The notes: generated from the letters alone by a model not told the origin. DNA of 64,000 nt from CADEED01 sp039930985 (GCA_039930985.1 JBDTSV010000111.1:1-64000); one strand, 5' to 3'; counted from the first letter of the stretch, positions 16,547 through 26,580 are shown. Program-made: numbers and translations.

Positions 16547-17782
16547 ATGCCCGCCCCCATGACTTCATCCCGCGCCGCGCTGACGTTCGTCCTGCTGTCC
16601 GTGTTCATCGACAGTCTGGGCTTCGGCATCATCATCCCCTCGCTGCCCGGTGTGATCATGACGCTCACCGGCGAGCCCGTGAGCACCGCTGCGGACTGGA
16701 GCGGCTATCTGATGGCGGTGTATGCGCTGCTGCAGTTCTTCATGGCGCCGGTGTTCGGAAACCTGAGCGATCGTTTCGGCCGCCGGCCGATCCTGCTCGG
16801 TTCGCTGTTCGCGTTCGGCGTGGATTTCCTGCTGACCGGCCTCGCCACCTCCATGGCCTGGCTGTTCGTGGGCCGCGCATTCGCCGGCGTGTTCGGCGCG
16901 TCATTCTCGACGGCCGGCGCGTACATCGGCGACATCAGCGACGACACCAATCGCGCCAGGAATTTCGGCTTCATCGGCGGCGCCTGGGGTTTTGGTTTCA
17001 CGTTGGGACCGGTGATCGGCGGATTCGTCGCCGAGCATTTCGACGTGCGCGCGCCTTTCTTCGTGGCAGCCGCATTGGCGCTGGCGAACGTGGCGTTCGG
17101 CTGGTTTGCGTTGCCGGAATCGCTGCCGGTGGAACGCCGGCGTAAGTTTGAGTGGGCGCGCGCCAATCCATTCGGCGCGCTCACCAGCCTCACCCATCTA
17201 CCCATGATCGCCGGGCTGCTGTTCGCCGTGTTCCTCTACCAGGTGGCGCACGATTCCCTGCCCGCGGTGTGGATGTTCTACACGCAGCACAAGTTCGGCT
17301 GGGGGCCGGCGGAGACCGGCTGGTCGCTGACCTTCGTCGGTGTGATGACCGTGATCGTCATGGGCGGCCTGACCGGTTACGCGGTGCCGAAGCTCGGTGA
17401 ACGCCGCGCAATCGTGATCGGGTTCTTGCTGATGACGCTGGGCTTCGTCGGCTACGCGCTCGTGCCGCAGGGCTGGATGATCTATCCGGCGATCGTGCTC
17501 GGTTCGCTCGGCGGCATCGCCAATCCGGCGCTGCAAAGCGTGATGTCGAAGCAGGCAGGGCCTTCGGCACAAGGAGAGCTGCAGGGCGCGGTGGCGAGCA
17601 TCGCCAGCATCGCCGCGATCATCTCGCCCATCTTCATGACGCACCTGTTCAGCTATTTCTCGACGCCCGCCGCGCCCCTGGTGCTGCCAGGCGCGCCCTA
17701 TCTAGTGTCCGGCGTGTTCGTGTTCTGCTGCGTGCTCATCTGTCTGCGCACGGTGCCGAGGCCGGATGCGGCGAAGCCCTGA
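16547..17782 (+). CDS. MFS transporter, TetA/tetracycline-resistance-like
   Basis: 411 residues with 12 predicted helices. Helix 1 has the TetA-type opening FIDSLGFGIIIPSLPGV. Motif A, GNLSDRFGRRPILL, lies between helices 2 and 3, and motif C, GFTLGPVIGGF, is in helix 5, as in drug:H+ antiporters. Likely an efflux pump for a small hydrophobic or tetracycline-like compound; similarity to TetA does not prove resistance. ATG 16547 is chosen, with ATG 16559 an alternative. It is divergent from the sigma gene. Confidence 0.9.
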   Translation: MPAPMTSSRAALTFVLLSVFIDSLGFGIIIPSLPGVIMTLTGEPVSTAADWSGYLMAVYALLQFFMAPVFGNLSDRFGRRPILLGSLFAFGVDFLLTGLATSMAWLFVGRAFAGVFGASFSTAGAYIGDISDDTNRARNFGFIGGAWGFGFTLGPVIGGFVAEHFDVRAPFFVAAALALANVAFGWFALPESLPVERRRKFEWARANPFGALTSLTHLPMIAGLLFAVFLYQVAHDSLPAVWMFYTQHKFGWGPAETGWSLTFVGVMTVIVMGGLTGYAVPKLGERRAIVIGFLLMTLGFVGYALVPQGWMIYPAIVLGSLGGIANPALQSVMSKQAGPSAQGELQGAVASIASIAAIISPIFMTHLFSYFSTPAAPLVLPGAPYLVSGVFVFCCVLICLRTVPRPDAAKP

Positions 17783-17803
17783 GAAATGGGGCATCCCCCA
17801 TTT
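17781..17803. repeat. Degenerate palindromic repeat copy between convergent genes
   Basis: GAAATGGGGCATCCCCCATTTC forms a 9-bp stem and keeps the AAATGGGG...CCCCATTT core of the repeat family, without the CTAG-containing arm. It fills the gap between the convergent MFS and membrane-protein genes and could act as a bidirectional terminator. Confidence 0.65.
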
Positions 17804-18375
17804 CACATCTCGATGGCCTTGGGCCACAGCCAGCCGAACGCCCCGGCCACGAGGCAGGCGTAGATCAAGCCGTCGAACATGAGCTTGAAGGTCGTGCCCC
17901 AGGCACGGCGATACCAGATCGACTGCGGCAACTGCGCCATCGAGAAGCCCATGAATGCCGTTGCGCCGATGTAGCGGAAGACCTCGTCGTAGTGCGCGCC
18001 CGGCGCCAGCGCGTGGCTGGCGATGTAGGCGGCGAAGAACGCCACCAACAACAAGAACAGGAACCACTGGATCATCATTGCGGCCATTCCGTGCTCACCC
18101 GCGGGCAGCGCGGTGATGATCCAGTTTGGCCCCTGGTGCTGCTTTTCCTTGAACTCCGGCGAACCCATTTCCTTCATGGAATTGCAGCGCGGCATCATGT
18201 AGTCGCCCGGCGGCACGTTGAGCGCGCCGATGGCGGCGCGTGCCTTCTCTTCATCGGGTAACGGCGGGTATTCGTTCTTGTGCCACGGCAGCACCATGTG
18301 AATGAGGTTGCTGGCGATGAACGCGAACACGGCACCTAACAGAATGGGCAGCCAAAGCGCACTGAGCTCGGTCAT
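17803..18375 (-). CDS. Four-helix membrane protein, unknown function
   Basis: 190 residues from ATG 18375 with AGGGAGA upstream; frames extending further upstream have no support. A helix at about 7-28 (WLPILLGAVFAFIASNLIHM) is followed by a soluble segment containing PRCNSM, then three helices (WFLFLLLVAFFAAYIASH, an amphipathic FRYIGATAFMGFSMA stretch and LIYACLVAGAFGWLWP). No family is recognised. Confidence 0.75.
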   Translation of the reverse strand: MTELSALWLPILLGAVFAFIASNLIHMVLPWHKNEYPPLPDEEKARAAIGALNVPPGDYMMPRCNSMKEMGSPEFKEKQHQGPNWIITALPAGEHGMAAMMIQWFLFLLLVAFFAAYIASHALAPGAHYDEVFRYIGATAFMGFSMAQLPQSIWYRRAWGTTFKLMFDGLIYACLVAGAFGWLWPKAIEM

Positions 18376-18505
18376 GACGATCTCCCTGGACTCGTTGTCG
18401 GAGGTTCTTGTTGTCGGACGCCGCGCATTCTGCAGCGGAATCGGTCCGCGAACAATTCTCGCGAACCCCATTCCCCTTCCGGTTCTGCCAGACTTGGGGC
18501 ACGCG

Positions 18506-19345
18506 ATGAGAGCCTGTCTATTCTTCCTGCTGCTGTTCGTGGCGCCTGGACTGGCGCGTCCGGAGGACGCCGACGCATTCTGGGCCGCGCAGTTCGTGCA
18601 TATCGACCGCGAGGTGGCGCGCGTGGCCAATGCCGCGCAGTCCGGAGCGCAGATGTATTTCGTGGGTTTCGCCGGGTTCGGTGAGCAGCGCGTGTTCGCC
18701 GAAGAGATCGCGCTGGCGGATTCCCGCATCGCGCAGCGCTACCAGTCCGCCGATAGGTCCATCCGCCTCATCAACGATCGCCGCGACCTCACCACCTATC
18801 CGCTGGCCACCGCCCCCAGTCTGGACCACACGCTTGCCGCGCTCGGCAAGGTCATGGATGAAGACGACGTGCTGTTCCTCGCGCTCTCATCGCATGGTTA
18901 CAAGGGTGCCGCGCTGTCAGTCACCAACACCGGGATGGAAGACTCGGCGCTCGACGCCGACGAACTTGCCGACATGCTGCGCGATTCGGGCATCCGCTGG
19001 AAAGTCATCGTGATCTCGGCTTGTTACGCTGGTGGATTCATCGACGAGCTCGCGGACAACCACACCATCGTCTTGACCGCCGCCTCGCGAAGCCGCACCT
19101 CGTTCGGCTGCTCCGACGATCGGGACCTCACCTATTTCGGCGAGGCCTTCTATCGCGACTCGCTGCCCGGGGCGCGCAGCCTGCGCGCGGCTTTCGAAGC
19201 GGCGCGCCGGGAGATCATGCGGCGCGAGCGCCGGGAGCGCTTCACACCATCGCAGCCTCAGGCGTATTTCGGGCCGCTCATGGAAGCGAAGCTGGACGAG
19301 ATTGAGAAAAGAACCGCGGCGCCGCCGGCGCCTCCCGGCAAGTAG
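18506..19345 (+). CDS. Exported C13-family (legumain-like) cysteine peptidase
   Basis: 279 residues from ATG 18506. Signal peptide about 1-18. The caspase-like fold of family C13 is indicated by the His of ALSSHGYKG (His130) and the Cys of VISACYAGGF (Cys173), each preceded by a hydrophobic strand as usual. FVGFAGFGEQRVFAEE near the N-terminus matches bacterial C13 proteins. The protein is probably periplasmic and would cleave after Asn or Asp if active. It is convergent with gltD, with a palindromic repeat between them. Confidence 0.88.
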   Translation: MRACLFFLLLFVAPGLARPEDADAFWAAQFVHIDREVARVANAAQSGAQMYFVGFAGFGEQRVFAEEIALADSRIAQRYQSADRSIRLINDRRDLTTYPLATAPSLDHTLAALGKVMDEDDVLFLALSSHGYKGAALSVTNTGMEDSALDADELADMLRDSGIRWKVIVISACYAGGFIDELADNHTIVLTAASRSRTSFGCSDDRDLTYFGEAFYRDSLPGARSLRAAFEAARREIMRRERRERFTPSQPQAYFGPLMEAKLDEIEKRTAAPPAPPGK

Positions 19346-19347
19346 TC

Positions 19348-19390
19348 GAGGTGCGGCCCCTTTTGCTAGGAAATGGGGAGTGTCCCCATT
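19348..19390. repeat. Palindromic intergenic repeat, copy 4
   Basis: GAGGTGCGGCCCCTTTTGCT followed by AGGAAATGGGGAGTGTCCCC. Same orientation as the copy at 1784-1826. It fills the gap between the convergent C13 peptidase and gltD genes and ends next to the gltD stop codon. Confidence 0.8.
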
Positions 19391-19391
19391 C

Positions 19392-20876
19392 CTAGGGCAG
19401 CTCGGTGGCGCCCATGAGCCAGCGATCGCACTCGCGCGCGGCGCCACGGCCTTCGTTGATGGCCCAAACTACCAGCGACTGGCCGCGGCGCGCGTCGCCG
19501 GCGGCGAACACACCCGGCACACTGGTGCCGTACTTGTCGTACTCCGCCTTGACGTTGCTGCGGGCGTCGATCGCGACCTTCAGATCCTTGAGCAGCGCCT
19601 GCTCGGGGCCGAGGAAACCCATGGCTAACAACACGAGCTGCGCCGGGTGCTCTTTCTCGCTGCCGGGCTGCTCGACGGGAATGTACTGACCCTTGTCGTT
19701 CTTTTCCCATTGGATGTTCACGGTGACGACTGCCGCGAGATTGCCGGCGCCATCGTCCTTGAACTTCTTGACGGTGGTCAGATAGACGCGCGGATCGGAG
19801 CCGAAACGCGCGGCGGCTTCTTCCTGGCCATAGTCCATCTTGTAGACCTTGGGCCATTCCGGCCACGGGTTGTCCGTGGCGCGATCCATGGGCGGCATTG
19901 CCATGATCTCGATCTGCGTAATCGTCTTGCAGCCATGGCGCATCGAGGTGCCCACGCAGTCGGTGCCGGTGTCGCCGCCGCCCAGCACGATCACGTCTTT
20001 GCCCTTCGCGGTCATCGGCGTTGCGTCGGGCGCGTCCTTGAGGACCGCCTGCGTACTCAACGTCAGGAAATCCATGGCGAAGTGCACGCCTTTGAGGTTG
20101 CGGCCTTCCACCGGCAGATCGCGCGGCAGGGTGGCACCGGTACAGATGACCGTGGCGTCAAAATCCTTGATCAGCAGTTCTGCCTCGACGTTTTCACCGA
20201 CGGTGGCATTGCACAGGAACTTGATGCCTTCTTTCTCGAGCAGCGAAATACGGCGGGCCACCACCTCGCGCTTGTCGAGCTTCATGTTCGGGATGCCGTA
20301 GGTCAGCAGCCCGCCCGGACGATCGGCGCGCTCGAGCACGGTCACCGAATGGCCCGCCTTGTTGAGCTGCGCGGCAGCGGCAAGTCCCGCGGGACCGGAG
20401 CCGATGACCGCGACTTTCTTGCCGGTGCGCGTCGTCGGCGGTTCGGCCACGATCCAGCCTTCGTCGAAGCCCTTGTCGACGATGGCGTTCTCGATGTTCT
20501 TGATGGTGACGGGCGGTTCGTTGATGCCGAGCACGCACGACCCTTCGCAAGGAGCCGGACACACGCGGCCGGTGAACTCGGGAAAGTTGTTGGTGCGATG
20601 CAGCCGCTCGAGCGCCTCGCGCCACAGGCCGCGGAACACCAGGTCGTTCCACTCCGGGATGAGATTGTTCACCGGGCAACCCGAGGCCATGCCGGAGATC
20701 AACTTGCCCGTGTGGCAGAAAGGCACACCGCAATCCATGCAGCGCGCGCCCTGCTGACGCAGGCGCTTCTCGTCCATGTGGTGGTGGAACTCGTTCCAGT
20801 CGCGCACGCGCTCGGCCGGAGTGCGGTCCACCGGCAGCTCGCGCAAATATTCAATGAATCCGGTTGGCTTTCCCAT
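19392..20876 (-). CDS. gltD: Glutamate synthase (NADPH) small subunit
   Basis: 494 residues, normal length. The N-terminal Fe-S part has CMDCGVPFCH and CPAPCEGSC (about 40-110). The FAD site is IGSGPAGLAAAAQL (about 150-165) and the NADPH site is GGGDTGTDC (about 295-305). It passes electrons from NADPH through FAD and two 4Fe-4S clusters to the large subunit, which makes two glutamates from glutamine and 2-oxoglutarate. It lies 27 bp downstream of gltB in the same transcript. Confidence 0.97.
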   Translation of the reverse strand: MGKPTGFIEYLRELPVDRTPAERVRDWNEFHHHMDEKRLRQQGARCMDCGVPFCHTGKLISGMASGCPVNNLIPEWNDLVFRGLWREALERLHRTNNFPEFTGRVCPAPCEGSCVLGINEPPVTIKNIENAIVDKGFDEGWIVAEPPTTRTGKKVAVIGSGPAGLAAAAQLNKAGHSVTVLERADRPGGLLTYGIPNMKLDKREVVARRISLLEKEGIKFLCNATVGENVEAELLIKDFDATVICTGATLPRDLPVEGRNLKGVHFAMDFLTLSTQAVLKDAPDATPMTAKGKDVIVLGGGDTGTDCVGTSMRHGCKTITQIEIMAMPPMDRATDNPWPEWPKVYKMDYGQEEAAARFGSDPRVYLTTVKKFKDDGAGNLAAVVTVNIQWEKNDKGQYIPVEQPGSEKEHPAQLVLLAMGFLGPEQALLKDLKVAIDARSNVKAEYDKYGTSVPGVFAAGDARRGQSLVVWAINEGRGAARECDRWLMGATELP

Positions 20877-20903
20877 CTATCTAGTTCTTCTCTTGATACG
20901 CGC

Positions 20904-23900
20904 CTAATTTCCGCCGACGCGCGCCAGGTCGCGCGCGTTCTCTTCAAACGCCGCCATGATGGCTTCGTCGCCCGACAATCCCTGGTCGTGGGCCCGCTTG
21001 AGACAGGCCAGCGCGCGTTTGTAGTCTTTCGGGATCACGCGCACGAACTTCGGCAGCTTGGTTTCCCAGGCCGCAAGAATGGTCTTGGCGTGTTCACTGC
21101 CGGTGTACTGCACGTGTTTTTCGATCAGCGTGCGCAGCGCGGCGGCTTCCTGCGGATCGTCGACGCGCTCGACGTCCACCATCTGCGCGTTGACTCGCGC
21201 GGGAAATTCGTTGTTTTCATCGAGCACGTAAGCGATGCCCCCGGACATGCCGGCGGCAAAGTTGCGGCCGGTGGGGCCCAACACCACCACGCGGCCACCG
21301 GTCATGTATTCGCAGCCATGATCCCCCACGGCCTCCACGACGGTGTCGACGCCGGAGTTGCGCACCGCGAAGCGTTCGCCGGCCATGCCGCGCACGAACA
21401 CTTCGCCTTTCGTTGCGCCATACAGCGCGACGTTGCCGATGATCATGTTGCTCTCGGACGGAAAAGACGACAGTGGCGACGGGAACACCGCGAGCTTGCC
21501 GCCCGACAGTCCCTTGCCGAAGTAATCGTTGGCGTCGCCCTCGAGCGCAAAGCTCATGCCGTTCGGCATGAACGCGCCGAAGCTCTGGCCCGCGGAGCCC
21601 TTGAAACGGATCTTGATGGTGTCCTCGGGCAGGCCTGCGACACCCCACTTCTTCGTGACCTCGCTGCCGGTGATGGTGCCCACCACGCGGTTGACGTTGC
21701 GCACCGGCAGTTCGGCCGTGACCTTCTCGCCGCGCGCGATCGCCGGCTCACACAGGCCTAACAACGTGGTGACGTCGAGCGACCGCTCGATGCCGTGATC
21801 CTGGCTGATCTGCTTGAAGCGGCCGATCTCGGGGCCGGCGTCGGGCGCGTACAGGATGTTGCTGAAGTCGAAACCCTTGGCTTTCCAGTGATCGATGGCG
21901 GCGCGCGGCTCGAGCATGTCGACGCGGCCGACCATGTCTTCGAGCTTGCGGAAGCCGAGTTGCGCCATGATCTCGCGCAGATGCGTCGCGACGAAGCGCA
22001 TGAAGTTCACGGCGTGCTCGGGCTTGCCGGCGAACTTCTCGCGCAGGCGCGGATCCTGCGTGGCCACCCCCGCGGGGCAGGTGTTGAGGTGGCACACGCG
22101 CATCATGATGCAGCCCACCGCCACCAGTGGCGCGGTGGCGAAGCCGAATTCCTCGGCACCTAACAATGCGGCGATGGCCACGTCGCGGCCGGTCTTCAGC
22201 TGTCCGTCGGTCTCGACCACGATGCGCGAACGCAGGTTGTTGATGACCAGCGTCTGGTGCGTCTCGGCCAGGCCCAGCTCCCACGGCAATCCGGCGTGGA
22301 TCAACGACGTCAGCGGCGATGCGCCGGTGCCGCCGTCGGCGCCGGAGATCAACACCACGTCCGCGTGCGCCTTGGCGACACCAGCAGCAATAGTGCCTAC
22401 ACCCACTTCCGCCACCAGCTTCACCGAGATGCGCGCCTCGCGATTCGCGTTCTTGAGATCGTGGATCAGCTCGGCCAGGTCTTCGATGGAATAGATGTCG
22501 TGATGCGGCGGCGGTGAAATAAGACCCACGCCGGCGGTGGTACCGCGAGTCTTGGCGATCCACGGATACACCTTGGTGCCGGGCAGCTGGCCGCCCTCGC
22601 CGGGCTTGGCGCCCTGCGCCATCTTGATCTGCAGTTCTTTCGCGTTGACCAGGTAGTGGCTGGTGACGCCGAAGCGGCCCGACGCCACCTGCTTGATGGC
22701 CGAGTTCTTCGAGTCGCCGTTTTCCATGGGCACGTAGCGATCCGGGTCTTCACCACCCTCGCCCGTGTTGCTCTTGCCGCCGACGCGGTTCATGGCGATG
22801 GCGAGCGTCTCGTGCGCTTCCTTGGAAATGGAGCCGTAGCTCATGGCGCCGGTCTTGAAGCGCTTCATGAGGCTCTCGACCGATTCCACTTCGTCGATCG
22901 AGATTGATTCACCCTGCTTGAAGTCGAGCAGGCCGCGCAGCGTGGAAAGATTCTTGGCGCGGTCGTCGATGAGCTCCGCGTAACTCTTGTAGGTAGCGTA
23001 CGAACCGGTGCGCACCGACTTCTGCAGCCGGTGGATGCTTTCCGGGTTGAAGAGGTGGAACTCGCCATCGGCACGGTACTGGTACTGGCCGCCGGACGGT
23101 AGTTCGGTCTGGCTCTGCGGCTTGCGCTCGGCGAACGCACTCGTGTGGCGCATGAGTACTTCGCGCGCAACGACGTCGAGACCGACGCCGCCGACCCGCG
23201 AGGCGGTGCCGGAAAAGTATTCGTCGATGACGTCCTGGCGCAGCCCCACGGCTTCAAACACCTGCGCGCCGTGATAGCTCTGCACGGCCGAGATGCCCAT
23301 CTTGGACATCACCTTCACGACACCCTTGACCGCGGCCTTGGCGAAATTCTTGCAGGCGAGCTTGTGTTCGACGCCCGGCAGCATCTCGTCGCGAATCATG
23401 CCGTCGAGAGTTTCGAACGCCAGGTACGGATTGATGACCGAGCAGCCGTAGCCGATCAACAATGCGAAGTGATGCACCTCGCGCGCGTCGCCGGTTTCCA
23501 GCGCCAGCGACACCTTCATGCGCAAGCCCTGGCGGATCAGGTAGTGATGCAGGCCCGACACGGCCAGCAGCGACGGAATTGCCGCGAATTCCTTGTTCAC
23601 GCCGCGATCCGAGAGGATGAGGATGTTGACCTCGTCCTCTTCGATCATGCGCCGGGCTTCCGCGCGCACTTCTTCGATGGCCTGCACGAGGCCGTCTTCG
23701 CCACGCTCGGCGCGGAACAGGATGCGCAGCGTGCCCACCTTGAGTCCCGGCAGCGACATGCGCCGCACCTTGGCAAACTCTTCGTTGGTCAGCACCGGGC
23801 CCGGCAGCTCGAGCCGCCGGCAGTCGCCGGGGCGCGGGTCGAGCAGGTTGCCTTCCGACCCGAGCCACACATCCGAAGACGTGATGATCTCTTCACGGAT

Positions 23901-25514
23901 GCAGTCGATGGGCGGATTCGTGACCTGCGCGAACAGCTGTTTGAAGTAGTCGTACAGCATGCGCGATTTCTGCGACAGCGCCGCCAGCGGCGTATCGTTG
24001 CCCATGGAGCCGACGCCTTCATTGCCGTCACGCGCCATCGGCGCCATGAGAATGCGCTGGTCCTCGAACGTGTAGCCGAATGAAACCTGCCGCTTCGCAA
24101 GCGCGACCGGCTCCGGCGGCGGCATCTCTGGCGCCGCGGGCAAATCCTTGAGATGCACGAGGTGCTGCTTCAACCAGTCGGCGTAGGGCCGCTCGTTGAT
24201 GATCTGCGCCTTGATCTCCTCGTCTTCGACGATGCGGCCGAGCTCGGTATCCACGAGGAACATGCGGCCCGGCTGCAGGCGGCCCTTGCGCACGATGTGT
24301 TCCGGCGGAAACTCGAGTACGCCGGCTTCGGACGCCATGACGACGAGATCGTCTTTCGTGACGTAGTAGCGGCCCGGGCGCAGGCCGTTGCGATCGAGCA
24401 CCGCGCCGATGCGCTTGCCGTCGGTGAAGGCGATGTCGGCGGGACCGTCCCACGGCTCCATCAAACTACTGTGGTACTGGTAGAACGCGCGGCGCGCCGG
24501 ATCCATCGAGGCGTGCTTGGACCACGGCTCGGGGATCATCATCATGACGGCGTGCGGCATCGAGCGGCCGGACAGCACCATGAGCTCGAGCACGTTGTCG
24601 AACATCGAGGAGTCCGAGCCGTTCGGGTTCACGATGGGCGGAATCTTCTTGATGTCTTCGCCGAACACCGGCGACTGGAACAGCGCCTCGCGCGCGCGCA
24701 TCCAGTTGATGTTGCCGCGAAGCGTGTTGATCTCGCCGTTGTGCGCGATGCAGCGGTACGGATGCGCGCGGTCCCAGCTCGGGAACGTGTTCGTGCTGAA
24801 ACGCGAGTGCACCAGCGCGATCGCCGTTTCCATCGCCGGGTTCTGCAGGTCGAGGAAATACTGGTCGAGCTGCATCGTGGTGAGCATGCCCTTGTAGACC
24901 AGCGTCTTGTGCGACAGGCTAACTACATACCAGAACTCCGCGCCGCCGATGGTCGAGACGCGGATCTCGTTGTAGGCGCGTTTGCGGATGACGTACAGCT
25001 TGCGTTCGAACTCCGCCTCGTCGGGCGTATCGGCACCGCGGCCGATGAATACCTGGCGCGTGAACGGCTCGGAAGCCTTCGCGGTCTCCCCCAGCATGGA
25101 GTTGTTGGTCGGCACGCTGCGCGCGCCGAGATACACCTGGCCCTCGGCCTGCACCACTCGCGCGAACACTTCTTCGATCTTGCGGCGCTGCGTCGCGTTG
25201 CGCGGCATGAAGATGTTGCCCGCGGCATAGAGGCCGGGCTCGGGCAGGTTGATGCGCGCGTCTTTCTTGGCCACCTTCTTGAGGAAGGCGTGCGGCATCT
25301 GCAGCAGGATGCCGGCGCCGTCGCCGGTGTTGACCTCGCTGCCACTGGCGCCGCGATGGTCGAGGTTCTTGAGGATCTGGATACCTTGCTTGACGACGGC
25401 GTTCGATTTGCGGCCCTTGATGTCCACGATGAAGCCGACGCCACAGGCGTCATGCTCGAACTGCGGGTCATAAAGGCCCTGCTTCGCGGGGGGCCCAAGT
25501 CGAATCGCGGTCAT
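20904..25514 (-). CDS. gltB: Glutamate synthase large subunit
   Basis: 1536 residues from ATG 25514, normal length. A 23-residue propeptide precedes Cys24 (ACGVGF), the N-terminal nucleophile of the class II glutaminase domain (about 24-430). A central linker domain follows. The synthase domain carries the FMN site (SGADGGTGASP) and the 3Fe-4S cysteines in CHLNTCPAGVATQD. The C-terminal beta-helix domain has repeated GxxGG motifs (GMSGG). It is first gene of gltBD; the leader has two hairpins and a good promoter 146 bp upstream. Confidence 0.97.
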   Translation of the reverse strand: MTAIRLGPPAKQGLYDPQFEHDACGVGFIVDIKGRKSNAVVKQGIQILKNLDHRGASGSEVNTGDGAGILLQMPHAFLKKVAKKDARINLPEPGLYAAGNIFMPRNATQRRKIEEVFARVVQAEGQVYLGARSVPTNNSMLGETAKASEPFTRQVFIGRGADTPDEAEFERKLYVIRKRAYNEIRVSTIGGAEFWYVVSLSHKTLVYKGMLTTMQLDQYFLDLQNPAMETAIALVHSRFSTNTFPSWDRAHPYRCIAHNGEINTLRGNINWMRAREALFQSPVFGEDIKKIPPIVNPNGSDSSMFDNVLELMVLSGRSMPHAVMMMIPEPWSKHASMDPARRAFYQYHSSLMEPWDGPADIAFTDGKRIGAVLDRNGLRPGRYYVTKDDLVVMASEAGVLEFPPEHIVRKGRLQPGRMFLVDTELGRIVEDEEIKAQIINERPYADWLKQHLVHLKDLPAAPEMPPPEPVALAKRQVSFGYTFEDQRILMAPMARDGNEGVGSMGNDTPLAALSQKSRMLYDYFKQLFAQVTNPPIDCIREEIITSSDVWLGSEGNLLDPRPGDCRRLELPGPVLTNEEFAKVRRMSLPGLKVGTLRILFRAERGEDGLVQAIEEVRAEARRMIEEDEVNILILSDRGVNKEFAAIPSLLAVSGLHHYLIRQGLRMKVSLALETGDAREVHHFALLIGYGCSVINPYLAFETLDGMIRDEMLPGVEHKLACKNFAKAAVKGVVKVMSKMGISAVQSYHGAQVFEAVGLRQDVIDEYFSGTASRVGGVGLDVVAREVLMRHTSAFAERKPQSQTELPSGGQYQYRADGEFHLFNPESIHRLQKSVRTGSYATYKSYAELIDDRAKNLSTLRGLLDFKQGESISIDEVESVESLMKRFKTGAMSYGSISKEAHETLAIAMNRVGGKSNTGEGGEDPDRYVPMENGDSKNSAIKQVASGRFGVTSHYLVNAKELQIKMAQGAKPGEGGQLPGTKVYPWIAKTRGTTAGVGLISPPPHHDIYSIEDLAELIHDLKNANREARISVKLVAEVGVGTIAAGVAKAHADVVLISGADGGTGASPLTSLIHAGLPWELGLAETHQTLVINNLRSRIVVETDGQLKTGRDVAIAALLGAEEFGFATAPLVAVGCIMMRVCHLNTCPAGVATQDPRLREKFAGKPEHAVNFMRFVATHLREIMAQLGFRKLEDMVGRVDMLEPRAAIDHWKAKGFDFSNILYAPDAGPEIGRFKQISQDHGIERSLDVTTLLGLCEPAIARGEKVTAELPVRNVNRVVGTITGSEVTKKWGVAGLPEDTIKIRFKGSAGQSFGAFMPNGMSFALEGDANDYFGKGLSGGKLAVFPSPLSSFPSESNMIIGNVALYGATKGEVFVRGMAGERFAVRNSGVDTVVEAVGDHGCEYMTGGRVVVLGPTGRNFAAGMSGGIAYVLDENNEFPARVNAQMVDVERVDDPQEAAALRTLIEKHVQYTGSEHAKTILAAWETKLPKFVRVIPKDYKRALACLKRAHDQGLSGDEAIMAAFEENARDLARVGGN

Positions 25515-25538
25515 TTTTTCAGTCCTCCAAACACAAAC

Positions 25539-25580
25539 GCGCGGGGCGCAACTTCCCCGCGCTATGGGCTCCGCGCCCAT
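25539..25580 (-). promoter_or_regulatory. Two hairpins in the gltB 5' untranslated region
   Basis: GCGCGGGG/CCCCGCGC (25539-25562, 8-nt loop) and ATGGGC/GCCCAT (25564-25580) lie between the promoter and the gltB start. The first stem ends 13 bases before the GGAGG ribosome-binding site. Neither has a T-run, so they are not simple terminators. They match no riboswitch I can name. Confidence 0.5.
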
Positions 25581-25659
25581 AACTTTCACTCTTTCAATTG
25601 GTTACATCTGGAGGCGCGGCCCGCGAAGGCGCTTCGGCAGTCAGATATATATGAGTCAG

Positions 25660-25687
25660 ATCATACAGGCGGACGCTCGTCGGTCAA
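25660..25687 (-). promoter_or_regulatory. Sigma70-type promoter of gltBD
   Basis: On the minus strand TTGACC (25682-25687), 16 bp, TATGAT (25660-25665). It abuts the stop codon of the upstream EamA gene, giving an untranslated leader of about 140 nt. Confidence 0.65.
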
Positions 25688-26575
25688 TCACTGCGTACGA
25701 CGCAAACCCCTCGTTTGCAGCCATCCGTGCCCGAAAACGGCGGCGAGCACGATGAGCACTCCCAGGAAGAACTTGTCGTCGAGCTCGCGCGCCTCGCCCA
25801 GGAACAATACGGCGATGAAGATGGCGTACACCGGCTCGAGGTTGATCGCGAGCTGGACGGTGAACGCGGACAGATGCCGTAGCGTGGCGAGCGACACCGC
25901 AAAGGGAATCAGGGTGCAAAGGATGGCCAACACCGCAAGCCAGGCCCCGTCCTGGACCGAAGGCAAAACCACGCTCGTGCCATGCGGAGCCACCAATGGC
26001 CCGAGGGCGGCGATCAGCAGGAAGCCTGCACCAAGCTCGACCCAGGTCACCGCCATCGCGTCGTGATGGCCCAAAAAGCGCTTGTTCAAGGCGGTGAACA
26101 ACGCGGCGAGCACCGCCGATGCCACGCCCACCCAGAACCCCGGATGCATGGACGCGGGGATGCCACCCACCACGAGCGCGACCCCGGGAATCACCAGAAT
26201 TCCGAGCAGGAGATTATGTCGTTCAAAGCGGGCGCCGGTGACTGCCGGCTCGATGAGCGCCATGGCCGCCGGCGCCAGCGCCATGCAGGTAGCGGCCACC
26301 GAGGCGTTGGCGAGCTTCACCGAGCCATAGAACGTCAGCCAGTGCACCGCCACCACGGCGCCGGTGCCGGCGTAGATGGCGATCTCGCGCGGGCTCATCT
26401 GGCGCAGCCCGCGCCACACGCGCGGGAAAGTGGCGAGCGCCAACGTGACTAACAACAAGCGCCACCAGACGAGCTGCAGCGCCGGCAGCGTGATCAGCTT
26501 GCCGAGGATCGCGGTGAAACCCCACAGCACCACGCAGAGGTGAATCTCGATGAGCGCGCGGCGGTGGGCATTCAT
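25688..26575 (-). CDS. EamA/DMT-family permease
   Basis: 295 residues, ten predicted helices in two EamA repeats (about 10-140 and 150-285), the normal size and layout for drug/metabolite transporters. Typical segments are VVLWGFTAILGKL at the start and LATLRHLSAFTVQLAINLEPVYA in repeat 2, where the Pro after NLE is conserved. Probably an inner-membrane exporter of amino acids or other metabolites; the substrate cannot be read from sequence. Confidence 0.9.
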   Translation of the reverse strand: MNAHRRALIEIHLCVVLWGFTAILGKLITLPALQLVWWRLLLVTLALATFPRVWRGLRQMSPREIAIYAGTGAVVAVHWLTFYGSVKLANASVAATCMALAPAAMALIEPAVTGARFERHNLLLGILVIPGVALVVGGIPASMHPGFWVGVASAVLAALFTALNKRFLGHHDAMAVTWVELGAGFLLIAALGPLVAPHGTSVVLPSVQDGAWLAVLAILCTLIPFAVSLATLRHLSAFTVQLAINLEPVYAIFIAVLFLGEARELDDKFFLGVLIVLAAVFGHGWLQTRGLRRTQ

Positions 26576-26580
26576 GGACG

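Noticed and set aside
19647..26066. Long plus-strand ORFs over gltB and gltD (for example 19647-21761 and 24153-26066)
   Set aside because: Shadow frames of the two glutamate synthase genes, which are unmistakable on the minus strand.
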